Shown: one piece after another, positions 11,259-24,354 of the stretch
How positions within the stretch are numbered: position 1 is the first letter of the stretch
How the letters are laid out: each line of letters starts with the position of its first letter
Assembly: GCF_019703515.2 (NCBI RefSeq)
Contig: NC_059346.1
Span: 14,539,001 to 14,603,000, forward strand
Origin: Myxocyprinus asiaticus
Taxonomy: Eukaryota > Chordata > Actinopteri > Cypriniformes > Catostomidae
Direction of reading: 5' to 3'
Length of the DNA: 64,000 nt
Position numbers and translations under genes: made by a program
The notes under the pieces: model-generated
What the model saw: only the letters and a program-made list of their open reading frames with translations
What the model was told of the DNA's origin: nothing
Databases searched by the model: none

Positions 11259-12506
11259 CTGCCAAATCCAAAGAATAATCTCTTTGGTAAACACTTCAAC
11301 AGGTTAGACCTTAAATAACAATCATTGTTTTACAACAGTAATCATAGTTTAACCATGTTATTTGTAGTAAAATCATAGTAACTACAATATAAACATGGTT
11401 ACTGTCATGGTTACAATATATAGTAAAATCATGGTTACTATATAGAAAATACAGTATTACTGTTATAAAACCATGGTTAATTGTATCAAAACCATGATTT
11501 CTGCTCAGAAAACCATGGTGACTACAATATTACTATAGTAAAACCATGATTAATTTTTGTCAGGGTCCTTAACAAAAAAATAAATAAAAAAATTCTAATT
11601 ACTAAATCAACATTTTAACTTAATACCTGCACTAATACGCTACATGCATCAACATAAAGTGCACTTCAAACTCATCTCAACATATTCAATATTCGGAAGC
11701 TGTACATCACTATAGAAGGAATAGCCTTGATATTAGAATGCATACAAGAAGGGATGTTGTGATAATGCTGCTCGAGTATTTTAATCATTCGTGGAAATCC
11801 CACATGAACACCCCAAATGCTTTAGTTATTGTTTCATGTCTGTCCGAATTAGCACTGGAAGGGAATGTGTACAGTTTCGGCTCACCTGCGGCTCTTTCCC
11901 TGGGTGATGTCGGCGTAAATGATTAATCATGTATCATTGTATTACTATAACGGCATCTTAATGCCATTAATCAAAGCGCATTATTGACGCTCGTCATAGC
12001 TGCACAAGGAAACAGTAAGAACTTGCATGCACGTTTTAAATAAACCCTCACGCGCATTATTGACATATATTACCAGTATACAGCACTCGTGTCAAGCAAT
12101 GTCTGCAAACAGTGCCTGTTTTGTAAACGCCTTTTGACCATCGCTGTTGTAATTGACTGCAAAATGAAAATGTTCCCAGAAAGGAGAAATGCAGGGGGCT
12201 TCTCTGTCAGCGTTTCATTTTCTCCACTTGCCATTTTAACTACACACAACGCTTGCAGAACAGTGATGTCATCAAGTTGACCCACGTGAAACACAGGTGG
12301 AGCGTATCCATTTATAGCTCCATTCAGGTGCATTAGCGGAGGGTGTAACTGTGCCTGTCTGTTTGACACTTTCTTTTCTTGATCAAAACTTGTGCTCCAG
12401 ATGCGTCATTAAACGTGAGGTGAACCGACCATGGTGCCAACGCTTCCCGAACCATGGGTGGCGAATAGTACGGTTCGGTTTTTTACCAAGAACCGTTACA
12501 CCCCAA
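11103..12506. mobile_element. hAT-superfamily non-autonomous element, 1404 bp, with 8-bp target duplication
   Basis: The left end TAGGGGTGTAACGGTTC and the right end, read inverted as TTGGGGTGTAACGGTTC, match in 16 of 17 positions. Both sides carry the same 8-bp direct repeat CTGCCCAC (11095-11102 and 12507-12514). The interior has an (AT)n run (about 11204-11257) and many palindromic AACCATGGTT words (about 11345-11555). No recognisable transposase. Its target sequence consists of the last three bases of the neighbouring hAT plus five bases of that element's own target duplication. Confidence 0.9.
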
Positions 12507-12514
12507 CTGCCCAC

Positions 12515-14780
12515 TAGAGCCTACATTACCCATGATACTCTGTATGTGTTATTTGGGGATGTCATGGCAATCAACATCGAACTGACCCGGTTTATCAGAG
12601 GTGTAACATGTCTGTTTGCATCTCAGCTCCAATCCTCTTTTATACCTCCAATGGCAGAGATTGGCCATTTGCCCTGCCAGCATCCTAAAGACACACCCAA
12701 AGGCTAATTTCCAGACACTTCTGGGGACCCACCAGCCAGTCCATTCTCACAATGGATGTCCTGGTGTTTTGGTTGCCACTGGCAGAGAGGGCAGGGCAGG
12801 GTGGGAAAAGGGGGCTTGGGACGCTAGCGGCTGTTGTCGTGGCTTTGGCAGACATATGCGATATGGCCTTTAAACTGGCATGTGGGCCTCCCAGGTGCAC
12901 AATCGGGTTGAAAAGATGGATGGAGGGCAGAAGTGGAGGTAGAGTTGGAGAGATCCAGGGCTCCTAGAGTAGCTGAGGAAATGAGATCACATTTGGAGAC
13001 TGACCTTCCATCAGGGACAGGAGATTGAGAGGGGTCTTTCTGTCATTCTGTCTACTGTATCTATATGTCTGTCTGTCTGTTTAGCGTAGCCTTAAATATA
13101 TTTTTAAGGTGGGGGTAATTAGTGAAGAAAGATAAAAAAGTACAGATCTTATTCTGATGATGTTTGAGAGACGGAGAGCAAGAGAAAGGTGTAGTACATG
13201 ATTTGCAAAATAACATTGCTGCTCCTTTGGGACCTTTAACATAAATTAGAATAGCTTGCCTGACACACTTGCTCTCCTCTGGGTAAAGCGTCTGTGTGTG
13301 TGTTAATAGTCTCTCTGGCAAATTAGTATCTAATGCATTAGTATTAAAGATGTGGTGTGCTTGATTGGGCTTTTTGTTCTCTGTTCTGACATGTTTCTGT
13401 GGTCTAATATTGTCAGACACATTGTCAAAAACAGACAAAAACATGTTATATATAAATAAACAAGTGTTGTATATGAAAATAGATCTTGTTTGTATCGTGC
13501 GATTGTGATCCCTCCTGCGATTTTGCTGTCTAGTGAGATTTTTACTAGGTCACTGATAATAACTTGTCATTGGCTTGTAATATTGTTTTTGCCAGCACTG
13601 GAATATGTGGTGCATGTGAATGTGTGTTGTTTAATATTCATTTTGAAGCAGTGGAGGTCTTGTTTCCTAAATGAGAGAGCAGAAGGGTTGAGACTTGCTC
13701 CAGGTTAGCTGCAGGCAACCCTCTTTTCCTGTTTACCTACAAACTCACACAGCGAGATCACACTCATACCGTCAGGCCACACACACACATGCATATACAG
13801 TATATACACACAAACATGCAGACCATTTCTTTTTTTCTTACTGTTATCTTCTCCTGAAATCTTGTTCGTACATAATTACCAATCAAATGTTCAGATCTCT
13901 CTACCACACATTGTGCATTTGTGAGCGTATCTATGAGTGTGTGTGAGATTGTTTTTGAAAAAGTTATTCTGATGCTAATCAAGCAGTCGAGAAAGAGGTC
14001 ATCTTCTCAGAGATAAGCAAAATTGAACTCGTTTCTCATCTCACATTTTAAAATATCTCTTCGTTATCTTTAGCTCTGTCAAGCAGCTTGTGATGTCGTG
14101 ATGTGAGATTTTTCTTGATGGAGGAACATTTGTTCTCGTCCAGCTCGTCTGTTCTTCCAGTTCTTTTTATTTTTCAGCCTGAAAAACTTTTTTATCACAA
14201 CACAACAAGGAAAGAACATTACCAGCATCGAAGAATGAGCCGCTACATTGGAATTCCATGTGTCCATTAATCCCATACAGCTGAATATTTCATTTAGGTC
14301 TCATAACTTCAGATTACTGCCATTGCAGCAACCCTCTTTTCATTGTCACTCTCCCAGGAAGATGTGTTCAGATACAACAGAGGCCTATCTTCGTTGTGGA
14401 CTTTGTGAGCTCAGAAACTCCAGCAGTGTATGAGGGTGGTTGAGGGATTTATTCGAGTCAGATGAGTCTGGTGCATAAGAGTGAAATGGACCGCTTCATA
14501 TTTTGGTTTTTCGTGGGTGGCTATCAGGAGACCTCCGTGTAGAGAAACGCCCACACACTCTGTTTGAAGAGCGTTATTGAGACCAAAAAACCCCCAAAAA
14601 CACTTCATTAGACTCTTAATGATTTAAGTTATCTCTGTTGAGAATATTTGAATATGTGAAGGCAAACATGGCTGGTTTGTTCCCTAATATCTAACATCAT
14701 TCGAACTGAATTTTATTAAGAGTGATGATGTGTAGTTTAAAAAAAACCCACATGACAGCTGATAATTGTTGGCACATGAC
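12515..14780. other. Intronic stretch with minor simple repeats
   Basis: No gene found. Minor features are a (TGTC)n run at about 13065-13080 and CA-rich words at about 13775-13815. Frames at 12616-12967, 13061-13444 and 14079-14608 lack homology. Much of this interval looks single-copy by eye, but that cannot be proved here. Confidence 0.4.
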
Positions 14781-15821
14781 CAGTGTTGGGCAAGCTACTC
14801 AAAAAATGTGGCAAGCTAAGCTACCAACTACTCAACAGAAAAATTTGTTAAGTTAAGCTAAAAACTACACTTCAGAGAAAGTAGCAAGTCACACTACAAG
14901 CTACACAACAAAAGTAGCTTGCTAAATTTAAGATACTTCATATTGTTCAAACAGATGCACAGAGCATACTGTCATAGGCAAAGCATCTAAAAGACTTATT
15001 TACATGATGTTGATAAAAGCCATGGTATAGCATAGTACAGTATAGTGCAACACAGTATACAAGTATGCAGTATGGTGCAATATAATATGCATGTAAAACA
15101 AATACCATGCACATGTAATCTGGTGCTTCAAAGTACTTTAAAGAATACCATGGAAAGTATTTATACGAATAAGGTAGTCATATAGTGAAGTACCATAGTA
15201 GTATGATGGTATTCTTTGAATTACCTTGAAGCACCATGTACATTCAATTGAATATAAATGTGGCAATCATATATCAAATTACCATGGTATTCTTTAAAGT
15301 ACTTTGAAGCACCAGATTACATGTGCATGGTATTTTTTTTACATATTCGTGTAATTATTGTATTAACATGGTGCTCTCTGGTAATGGTACATGTCCAAAA
15401 ACATGGTTATGCCATGGTACTTTTTTATGTGTTTTCATGTAGGCTACTAAGTCTTTTGAAACTCCTTTGGTAGTAAAATCTTTACTTGCAATGCCATTCA
15501 AGCTGTACATGTGTTGAACTTAATAAAGACACTGGCAAACGATAGGACGCATTCCAATTCATTGTAAAGAACCGACTCAGATTCATTTGTGAATCGGACA
15601 TCTTTGGTTCTGATTCAAAACTGGCTTTAGTAAACACCAGTGTGATGTATGATGTAGCGGTGTAGCTTTTGTCAAAGCTATGCGCTACCTAATCAAAAAT
15701 ATAGCTTCGCTACCGAAAAGCTACTTGATTTAAAAACTAGCGAAGCTACCACCTCGCTACTCAGAAATGTAGTTAAGCTAATAGCTTCGCTATTTCACTA
15801 TTTGTGTCATGCCCATCACTG
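14781..15821. mobile_element. hAT-like non-autonomous element, 1041 bp
   Basis: The left end is CAGTGTTGGGCAAGCTAC and the right end, read inverted, is CAGTGATGGGCATGACAC. Flanking 8-mers CACATGAC and TGCATGAC agree at 6 of 8 positions, consistent with an aged hAT duplication. Subterminal zones carry repeated AGCTACTT/AAGTAGCT words. The middle holds a perfect 52-bp inverted repeat described separately. No transposase frame. Confidence 0.72.
15102..15333. repeat. Perfect 52-bp inverted repeat with a third direct copy
   Basis: The left arm at 15102-15153 and right arm at 15282-15333 are exact reverse complements over 52 bases, each beginning ATACCATGCACATGTAATCT when read inward or outward. 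A third, diverged copy in the orientation of the right arm lies in the loop at about 15206-15243 (ATGGTATTCTTTGAATTACC). All lie inside the hAT-like element. Confidence 0.9.
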
Positions 15822-17770
15822 TGCATGACACAGTGTTTTAGCTCTTTTCCTCATCGGTGGTTAGAATTTTGGGCTGTCTAGCCATTTGAGATGTTTGATT
15901 TCCTCCATAGCGCTTTAAGGTAAAAAAACTCAGTAGAATGTAGTGGTTTCTTGCCGCAATAGAAATAGCCTGCTGGACTAGCGCACACTTGCATAATCCA
16001 GAGAGCAACAATCACGTGAAACACAGCTGCGCGTCAGATAAGATGCATATTTAAAACACGACATGAATGTCATTGAATTTGCTTAAGTCATTGAAAATTG
16101 GAAATATTGTTTCTTCAATTCTCTCAGTCAAACGTGAAGCCGCTCTACCTTACTCCTCTATTTCTCCAAAGGAATCTGTACCGCCGACATGTTACATGAA
16201 TAGAATGAGGTGCACGTTTCTTGCCACATTGTGGCGATTTCGCGTAGCCTCGATAGAAACGATAATCCAAAATGTATACTGGTTGTCATATTTCTACTGA
16301 TATATAGCCCACCCCTTGGTTGCACAGAGGGAGGCTGACTGTTGAATAAAAATAACTTTTTTGTAAAGTATAAAATATACAAGGAATTTGTCTTGGTGCA
16401 AGTGCCAAATACAGACAAAACATGTTAACACAAATACCAGCAAAAAAATGTATCTAGTAATCTAGAACTAGTAATTTTAATGGCGATTAACTTTAGTGTA
16501 GTAAAGGTTTTGGCAATAATAGTGAAAAACGTTGCATTTTAGCCTCCACACCCTTGTCAGAAGGCCTGCTCGAAGTCCATTTCACATGGAAATGCGTCAC
16601 ATAACGAGAGTAAAATAAGTTGTGAATGTAGTTTCGTGTTAACTTAAAAATGTGCAAGGTCAAAAAGGGCCAAAAATTTAGAAAATGAAAGCAGTCAGTC
16701 AGTCAATGTCAGTCAAACAGGCCCTGTTTACTGTGTGAAAGAGAAAAAGGATGATTATTTTGAGGATGATGCTTTTGTTGAAGACTCCATCACACTCTTT
16801 GATCTCAAAGACTGATCCTATGGGCAGATACCCCTTAGATCTGGCCAAAACTTTGTGAGTATGTTGTGAGTTTCTTTATATATAAACAAAGCATAAACAA
16901 AGCTTTTAGGATTCTCAAAATTGTTGATCCTGAACTGAGGCTCCCAGAGTTTGTCTTCAAAGCATTTTTAAAGATGTTTTGAATTATAGTTGCTTTGGTT
17001 TTGTCCACCACTTGAACAAACCGAAAGTGGAATGCTCTTTTCCCATTGCGATTTGCTTGTTTTTTGTTTGAGCTTTTTCATTTTCCAACGAGCCGTGTGG
17101 CATGGGGTGTGAGGGAAAACAAAGTCGCCCAGTTCTCATCCCACAATGCCCCTGACATGTCTGCTGATGGTTAGCATTCCACACAGTCACGAAGAGGATA
17201 ACACTCTGCTGTCGCTGTTGTTGCGAATGATGAAGAGGTGCTCTCAGAGGTGTTAGGAGGAGAGCGAGTGGATTTCTCTCGCTTCTACAAGCTCCGAGGA
17301 TTTCTTATTCATCTTTCTTTATAATCTCTCATACCTAGCGCTCTCCTCAACGGTATGGAGGGCAGAGAAAAGCCGTTCTGTGCTGAAAAAATAAAACGTG
17401 CACCAAAACTCCCACAAGCACAAAAAAACTCCACAAACAACAATGACAGAGAAACTATTACAATATATACCAAGGTCTACATTTAAGTGTCACATTTATA
17501 TAGTTTCAAAAACTTCAGCTTTCATTCTATTCAATTCTGTTCTATTCTGTTTTGTTTTGTTCTAAAACAATACAATAATTAGAATATAAAGAACAATATT
17601 ATAGCCATAAGAAAGCAGTCAGATCCTGCAGCTTTCATTCTATTCTATTCTGTTACAATCATTATAATATTTAGATGAATATTACAATCATTATAATATC
17701 GCAGACTGGTCTTGTATCATATAGGCTGGAAGAAGTATCAGTGTTGTCTCTTTTCCCACGCTGTGTGTGT
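15822..17770. other. Intronic stretch, some tandem duplication
   Basis: No gene seen. At 17514-17700 there are short duplications: GCTTTCATTCTATTC occurs twice about 115 bases apart and ATTACAATCATTATAATAT occurs twice in close tandem. A short CAGTCAGTCAGTCAATG run lies near 16695. Confidence 0.4.
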
Positions 17771-17775
17771 ATGTT

Positions 17776-17779
17776 TGTG

Positions 17780-17837
<58 letters not shown>
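17776..17837. repeat. (GT)n microsatellite
   Basis: An uninterrupted GT run of about 55 bases after GGAGTGTG. It creates spurious Val/Cys and Thr/His frames on the two strands. Confidence 0.97.
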
Positions 17838-17839
<2 letters not shown>

Positions 17840-19582
17840 GCAGCCTGGCCCTGCTGGCCCGATGCAGGCAGAGAGCAGACAAATGCAAAGAGACACTTGT
17901 GTGTGTAGAATGGTATTTGTAGTGACGCTTTGACCGCAGATAATAAAGTGTTTGCCCTGAGGTGATTTCAGTCGGCAAGCACCCCCAATGAAACTCGCTT
18001 ACTCAGGAAAAGAGAGAGAGAGAGATAGATAGACAGATGAGAGTGCGAGAGAGAGGCCAATCGAGAGGTATGGGAGAGAGATAGAGTGGTGAGTAAAACA
18101 ATTCTGGACCATATCCAAACAAGTGTGTTTCATTTTGTTAAATTAAAATTTTGGAATTGGCTTTTAAATGGTGTCATGCTGGAGATTAATACAAATTAAA
18201 CTTCTTGTGTCTTCGGGTGGATATTGCCTCAAATGTTATTTCCTCAGAGAAGGTTTTAAGTATCACGCACATTATTCATGCGCATTTTAATTTGTCTCAG
18301 AGCCCTTGCACTTATTAGCTCTGAGATTCACCTTTGATTGAGAACTCGCTGGAATCATCTGGGAATTAGCTAAGTAACCCGAATATGTTTTGCCAGTTCA
18401 CCCGGAGGAGAGCAGGAAATTAATCGATTAAAATCAGAGCCAAGTGTGGCCTTAACAAAATATTAGATTAGATTTTGGATAGCTTTTCCATTTCTGTTCA
18501 ACACTCACTTTTTCTGATTAATCTGGCAACAATTGTTGTATTTATATTTGTTGTGAAATGCTGTCATTAAAACTTAGTGACAGCACTTGCAGACAGAAAC
18601 CAATTAGATTTGCTTGCACATAGAGATGGTCGGTTTATCAGTATGTTTATCTGCCAATATTAGCATTTTTTTATTTTAATCTGCCATTTTTAAGTATAAG
18701 GACAGGATTCGAAGCTGACAATGTGAGGGCTTATTCTTTTTCCCAATTCATACAGTATCTGTCTTTTTCTATGAGATATTGCGAAAGAAAAGCTACGTTT
18801 TATGAGTGAAATTTTTGATTTAAGATAAAGATTGAAAAAAAACTTTTGGAAAATAATTATAAAATCTATACCGCATCTAAATATGATTATCTGTAATTTT
18901 CAGTATTAGCAAAAATTTCTGTATCAGTGCATCTTTTACAACTTTGCATAGTTTTTTGCACTCATTCTGTGTGATCATCAGTTTCCTGATATCGTCCCTT
19001 TTTGCTTGAAGTAATTTGTTAGTGGGACTGTTTTAATCTTTTCTTGTATATTAGTACTCTCATTTCTTGAGTACATTTATTTCAATTTAAATGTGAAAAT
19101 AGGCTTCATGTGCATGGTATTTTGGAGTCCTCCACATAAATTCATTGAACATTACTTTTAGAAATTCCTGAAAATTGCCATTTCTACTTGTAACTATGCT
19201 GTATTTTCTCTCACTCTGTATGATCATCCATTGCCTATTGTCACTAAGGAATTTAGTTATCTTACCTATTTTTATCAACTGATGCATATTCAGATCTCAT
19301 CATCTCTTCAGAGCTCTTGGCTGTTTTGATCAGACAGGCAGATTGGTCCACAGTTCGGCTCTATTATTGTCATTAGTGTATATGTGTGTGTGAGGTACAG
19401 AGATCTGAACCCGAGCCTGCGGTGCAGGAGGTCGGGGGGAGGAGAGTCGCGTTCTTTCAGCTCTCCACTCAATTAGAGCCGGAGAGACACACAGAGGCAT
19501 GCTGGGTTAATTGTAGAGATTCAAACAGCTGTCACATTCAGGGTTCCATTGTGCCGACAACGGTTGTTACGGCGAATGGGGG
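17838..19582. other. Intronic stretch including a candidate conserved non-coding segment
   Basis: The part at about 18170-18460 has balanced composition and many AT-core words (ATTAGCT, TTAATCGATTAAAAT, TTAATTTG), as expected for enhancer-like conserved elements. A short (GA)n/(GATA)n run lies at about 18012-18050. No gene was recognised. Confidence 0.35.
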
Positions 19583-19693
19583 CTTGGGTTTATAATCGCT
19601 GAGTAATCAGTGTGAGAGAAGAGCAGATGACACGTCCATTAGCAACAGGCAGGTATTGTTTAGAATACAACGACACCAGAAGCCCCTCGTGCA

Positions 19694-19764
<71 letters not shown>

Positions 19765-20195
19765 GTTCATGCTCCATCCCACTTTTCTGAAACCCTCTGG
19801 TGCTGACAGAGAGAGAGAGGCATAAAACCCTGGTTGTGTTGGTGTTTGTGGGGAGTATTCATACTGTCTGTCTTAGGTAATATGCAAGATTACGATTAGT
19901 GTGTTCTAAATCATAGTATGGTGAAAATGGTACATCAAAGTATGCCATTTGGGCATCTTTGATTAACTGTTTTCAACATACTATCATTTGGAATACAACA
20001 ATTGTAATCTTGTATACTACACTGGACAAATGGATGTGTACTTAAAAAAAACACCAGATATAATGTGCTATCTAGGCACCTTTGATGTACCATTTTCACC
20101 ATACTATGATTTGGACCACACTAATCGTAATCTTGCATATTACCTAAGACAGACAGTGTGCATACTCCCCACAAACACCAACACAACCATGGTTT

Positions 20196-20243
<48 letters not shown>

Positions 20244-20372
20244 AGCACTAGAGAGAGAGAGAGCACGAGGAGCTTTTGGTGTCGTTGTATTCTAAACAAT
20301 ACCTGCCTGTTGCTAATGGACGTGTCATCTTATCTTCACTCACACTGATTACTCAGTGATTACAAACCCAAG
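19583..20372. repeat. Large imperfect inverted repeat (foldback)
   Basis: Arm A (19583-19940) and arm B (20080-20372) are reverse complements with few differences. Both contain GATGACACGTCCATTAGCAA, then GCAGGTATTGTTTAGAATAC, then GTGTTGGTGTTTGTGGGGAG, and an AATATGCAAGATTACGATTA segment, in mirror order. They are separated by about 139 bases. Arm A is longer because it carries an expanded (CT)n (about 19698-19764) and a short insertion. Arm B carries its own (CT)n (about 20201-20240) on the other side of the shared GCTGACAG word. A further partial B-type unit sits in the spacer (about 19975-20030) and an A-type unit follows at about 20398-20445. A weak relative lies at about 61345-61375. Confidence 0.88.
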
Positions 20373-20522
20373 ATTTTCAAAGTATGTGTTGGTCTGTCCT
20401 ATGTAGTATGCAAGATTCTGATTAGTGTGTTCTAAATCGTCAAAGGTGCCCTGATGGTGTACAATTTTTGGTGGATTTTTTTTAAAGTATTTTCTAGTTA
20501 AGTATTTCATTAAGTATGCATC

Positions 20523-21748
20523 CAGGATCCGAAATTAACACCCGCCAAGTGCCAAATGCGCATAAATTTTCTATTTGGCTGGTGAATTTCACAGCGTTAC
20601 ACGCCACTCTGGTGGGTGCTTTTTACCTTTCTATCAGTTTGTGTCAGCTTATAAAATAATTTTACACATTCCAGTTTTGTCCTCAAGGGGCTCTGCAGGC
20701 CTACAGTCAGTAAGTTCACAGGTGTTTACATAGAACAAGCAGTCCCGCTGCTCATCGATATTCTCAAAGGTAGATTCAGTGCTTTAATCACATCATTATA
20801 TTTAAGCAAAAGTTTAATAGATCAACACTGTTTGTATATTTTGGCCTGTAATTGTGCATATTTAATATGATAGCGATGCTCGTGTACTGAAAGCTAATAG
20901 ACAATACACGGTAGCTCTCTGGCTTTGTGAGCGGGGCTAAGCGGATTTCTTCTGCATTCCGCATCACTGGACATGCACCATTACAGGGAGAAGTTCTTCG
21001 TACGAACAACATGGATTTTCTTGGATTTCCAGTGGATGTGAGAGTATGTTTTATTTACCCACCACCACACATTACAAGTTCTCTGGTTATGATCACATTA
21101 TAATTCATTACATAATTTTGTTAATGGTTCTAATATTCAGTCTTCCGGCGATGCGGACAGAAAACCAGACTAAAATACTTCCTGTATTACTATTAAGCAC
21201 CGTAGCAACCCTCATTGCTACTGTATCTACAGCTTGAGATGAGACATTAAGCGCTAGCAGTAGACAGATTTCCAAACAAATGATTCTTTTGAACCGGTTC
21301 TTTTTAGTGAATCAAAGAGACTTATGAATCATTTGGAGCTGACTAAATTAATGTACTCACTCAAGTAAACAAAGAACTGTTACTGTGTTATGTGTACTTA
21401 AGGCTCATGAGACTCACTCCTTCATATGACAGTAGTGATGTAGTTTAAAATACAAATTTAGTTTTTGTTGTATTAAAATTGTGAAAACTTTTTCTTTTTT
21501 GTTTTTTTGTTTTTTACATATTTCATAAATAATAAAAATAATACAATTCTTAAAAAAAAAAGTTCATTTTTAAACATGCTTACACTATAGTTTATTTGTC
21601 TTTCATGTCTGTAAAATCCACTTGTAAAATGCAAATACAAATAAATAAGTATATAAATATTGGCTGGTAAACAATTTGATTTGCTGGTAAATTTTTTCAT
21701 CTTCCAGCCACCTTGGCTGGTGGGCTAAAAAGTTAATTTCGGACCCTG
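20523..21748. mobile_element. hAT-like non-autonomous element, 1226 bp
   Basis: The left end CAGGATCCGAAATTAAC and the right end, read inverted as CAGGGTCCGAAATTAAC, match at 16 of 17 positions. Flanking 8-mers TATGCATC and TATGCTCC agree at 6 of 8, suggesting an old 8-bp duplication. Subterminal words around a 'GGCTGGTG' core are mirrored at both ends (about 20577 and 21712). No transposase frame. It lies about 80 bases past the last unit of the foldback. Confidence 0.78.
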
Positions 21749-22321
21749 TATGCTCCATGCATGCTTTATGCAAATATTCCATTGTGCTACGTGAGAGGAT
21801 TTGTTTTCAATTGTTCTCTGATACAGTATCAAAATGCAATTTTATGATATGGTAGTATGTTGTGCTCTCTTACTACTTACCCAAATGTATTTTCGCATTA
21901 AGGCCCAAAGCGTACTCTACACAAGTATGTGAATGCAAATGCTTGCAGCAGTGCAAGCTCCGAAAAGTGTCAAAGCACATTTCATAATGCATTCTCACCT
22001 TTAGCCGCAAGGGTCTCTATAGAAGGCATTAGTGTAAACTGCTGCCTTCAGCAATACATTGGCTAAACCTTTGATTCTATGTTTGTTTTAGTTGTGTATT
22101 GTATGTTTCTGGACTATTGGAGCACTGCATACTTTCCAGACTTCATAGAAGTATACAAAAAAAAAAAATAATAATAATTTCTGAAGAACGATCTGAGGCC
22201 CATTTGTGGCTATATTTAAGCTATAGAATATGTACAGCACAATGAGAGGCACCTACATGCATTGGAAATACTCTGCTTGGTTCTACATTGCAAGGGTCAG
22301 GTCAGGAGTCTTAATTGCAAA
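21749..22321. other. Intronic stretch between two transposons
   Basis: No gene recognised. A short poly(A)/(AAT)n run lies at about 22158-22178. Confidence 0.4.
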
Positions 22322-22323
22322 TA

Positions 22324-23770
<1,447 letters not shown>

Positions 23771-23772
23771 TA

Positions 23773-24295
23773 ATGCCCAATGCCAAAGTTGAAGGCTGTT
23801 AGGTCCCCATCTAAACATTTATGTAGACAACTCATCTGCTTTAATAAGTGAGGCTTTGCAAGGGGTAAATGCTTTGAACCTTTTGGAGTTGCATTGCATA
23901 TGTGTATGTTTCTCAGAATCAGTTCCTGTTTATCTGTGCCTTGCCACAACTGATATTTGTTGAGCCAATGTTGATGTTGTTTTGTGTGCATTCATTGTTT
24001 TGTTAAACCCTTTCACTCCTACTTCTGCAGGCATGGACGACACGACTGGACATTTCTGCATTTCTGCATTCTTTCACCTCTCAACCATCACAGATGCTTC
24101 ACATATTAACAGTGCTTAAATATTCAACATCAACTGTGCTTCTGTAATCTGCTAATCTCCATGGGAGGTTGAAGTTTTTTAGTAATTAATTGAAAATGCG
24201 ACTGAAAATATTCAGTTATTTTGTGTCACAACTTCTCTTTCATCTCTGCATCATTTCCTGCAGAAGCCTCCCTGAAGACTCATGCACACATCTGG

Positions 24296-24354
<59 letters not shown>

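Noticed and set aside
17675..17978. Val/Cys- and Thr/His-rich frames
   Set aside because: Translations of the (GT)n microsatellite.
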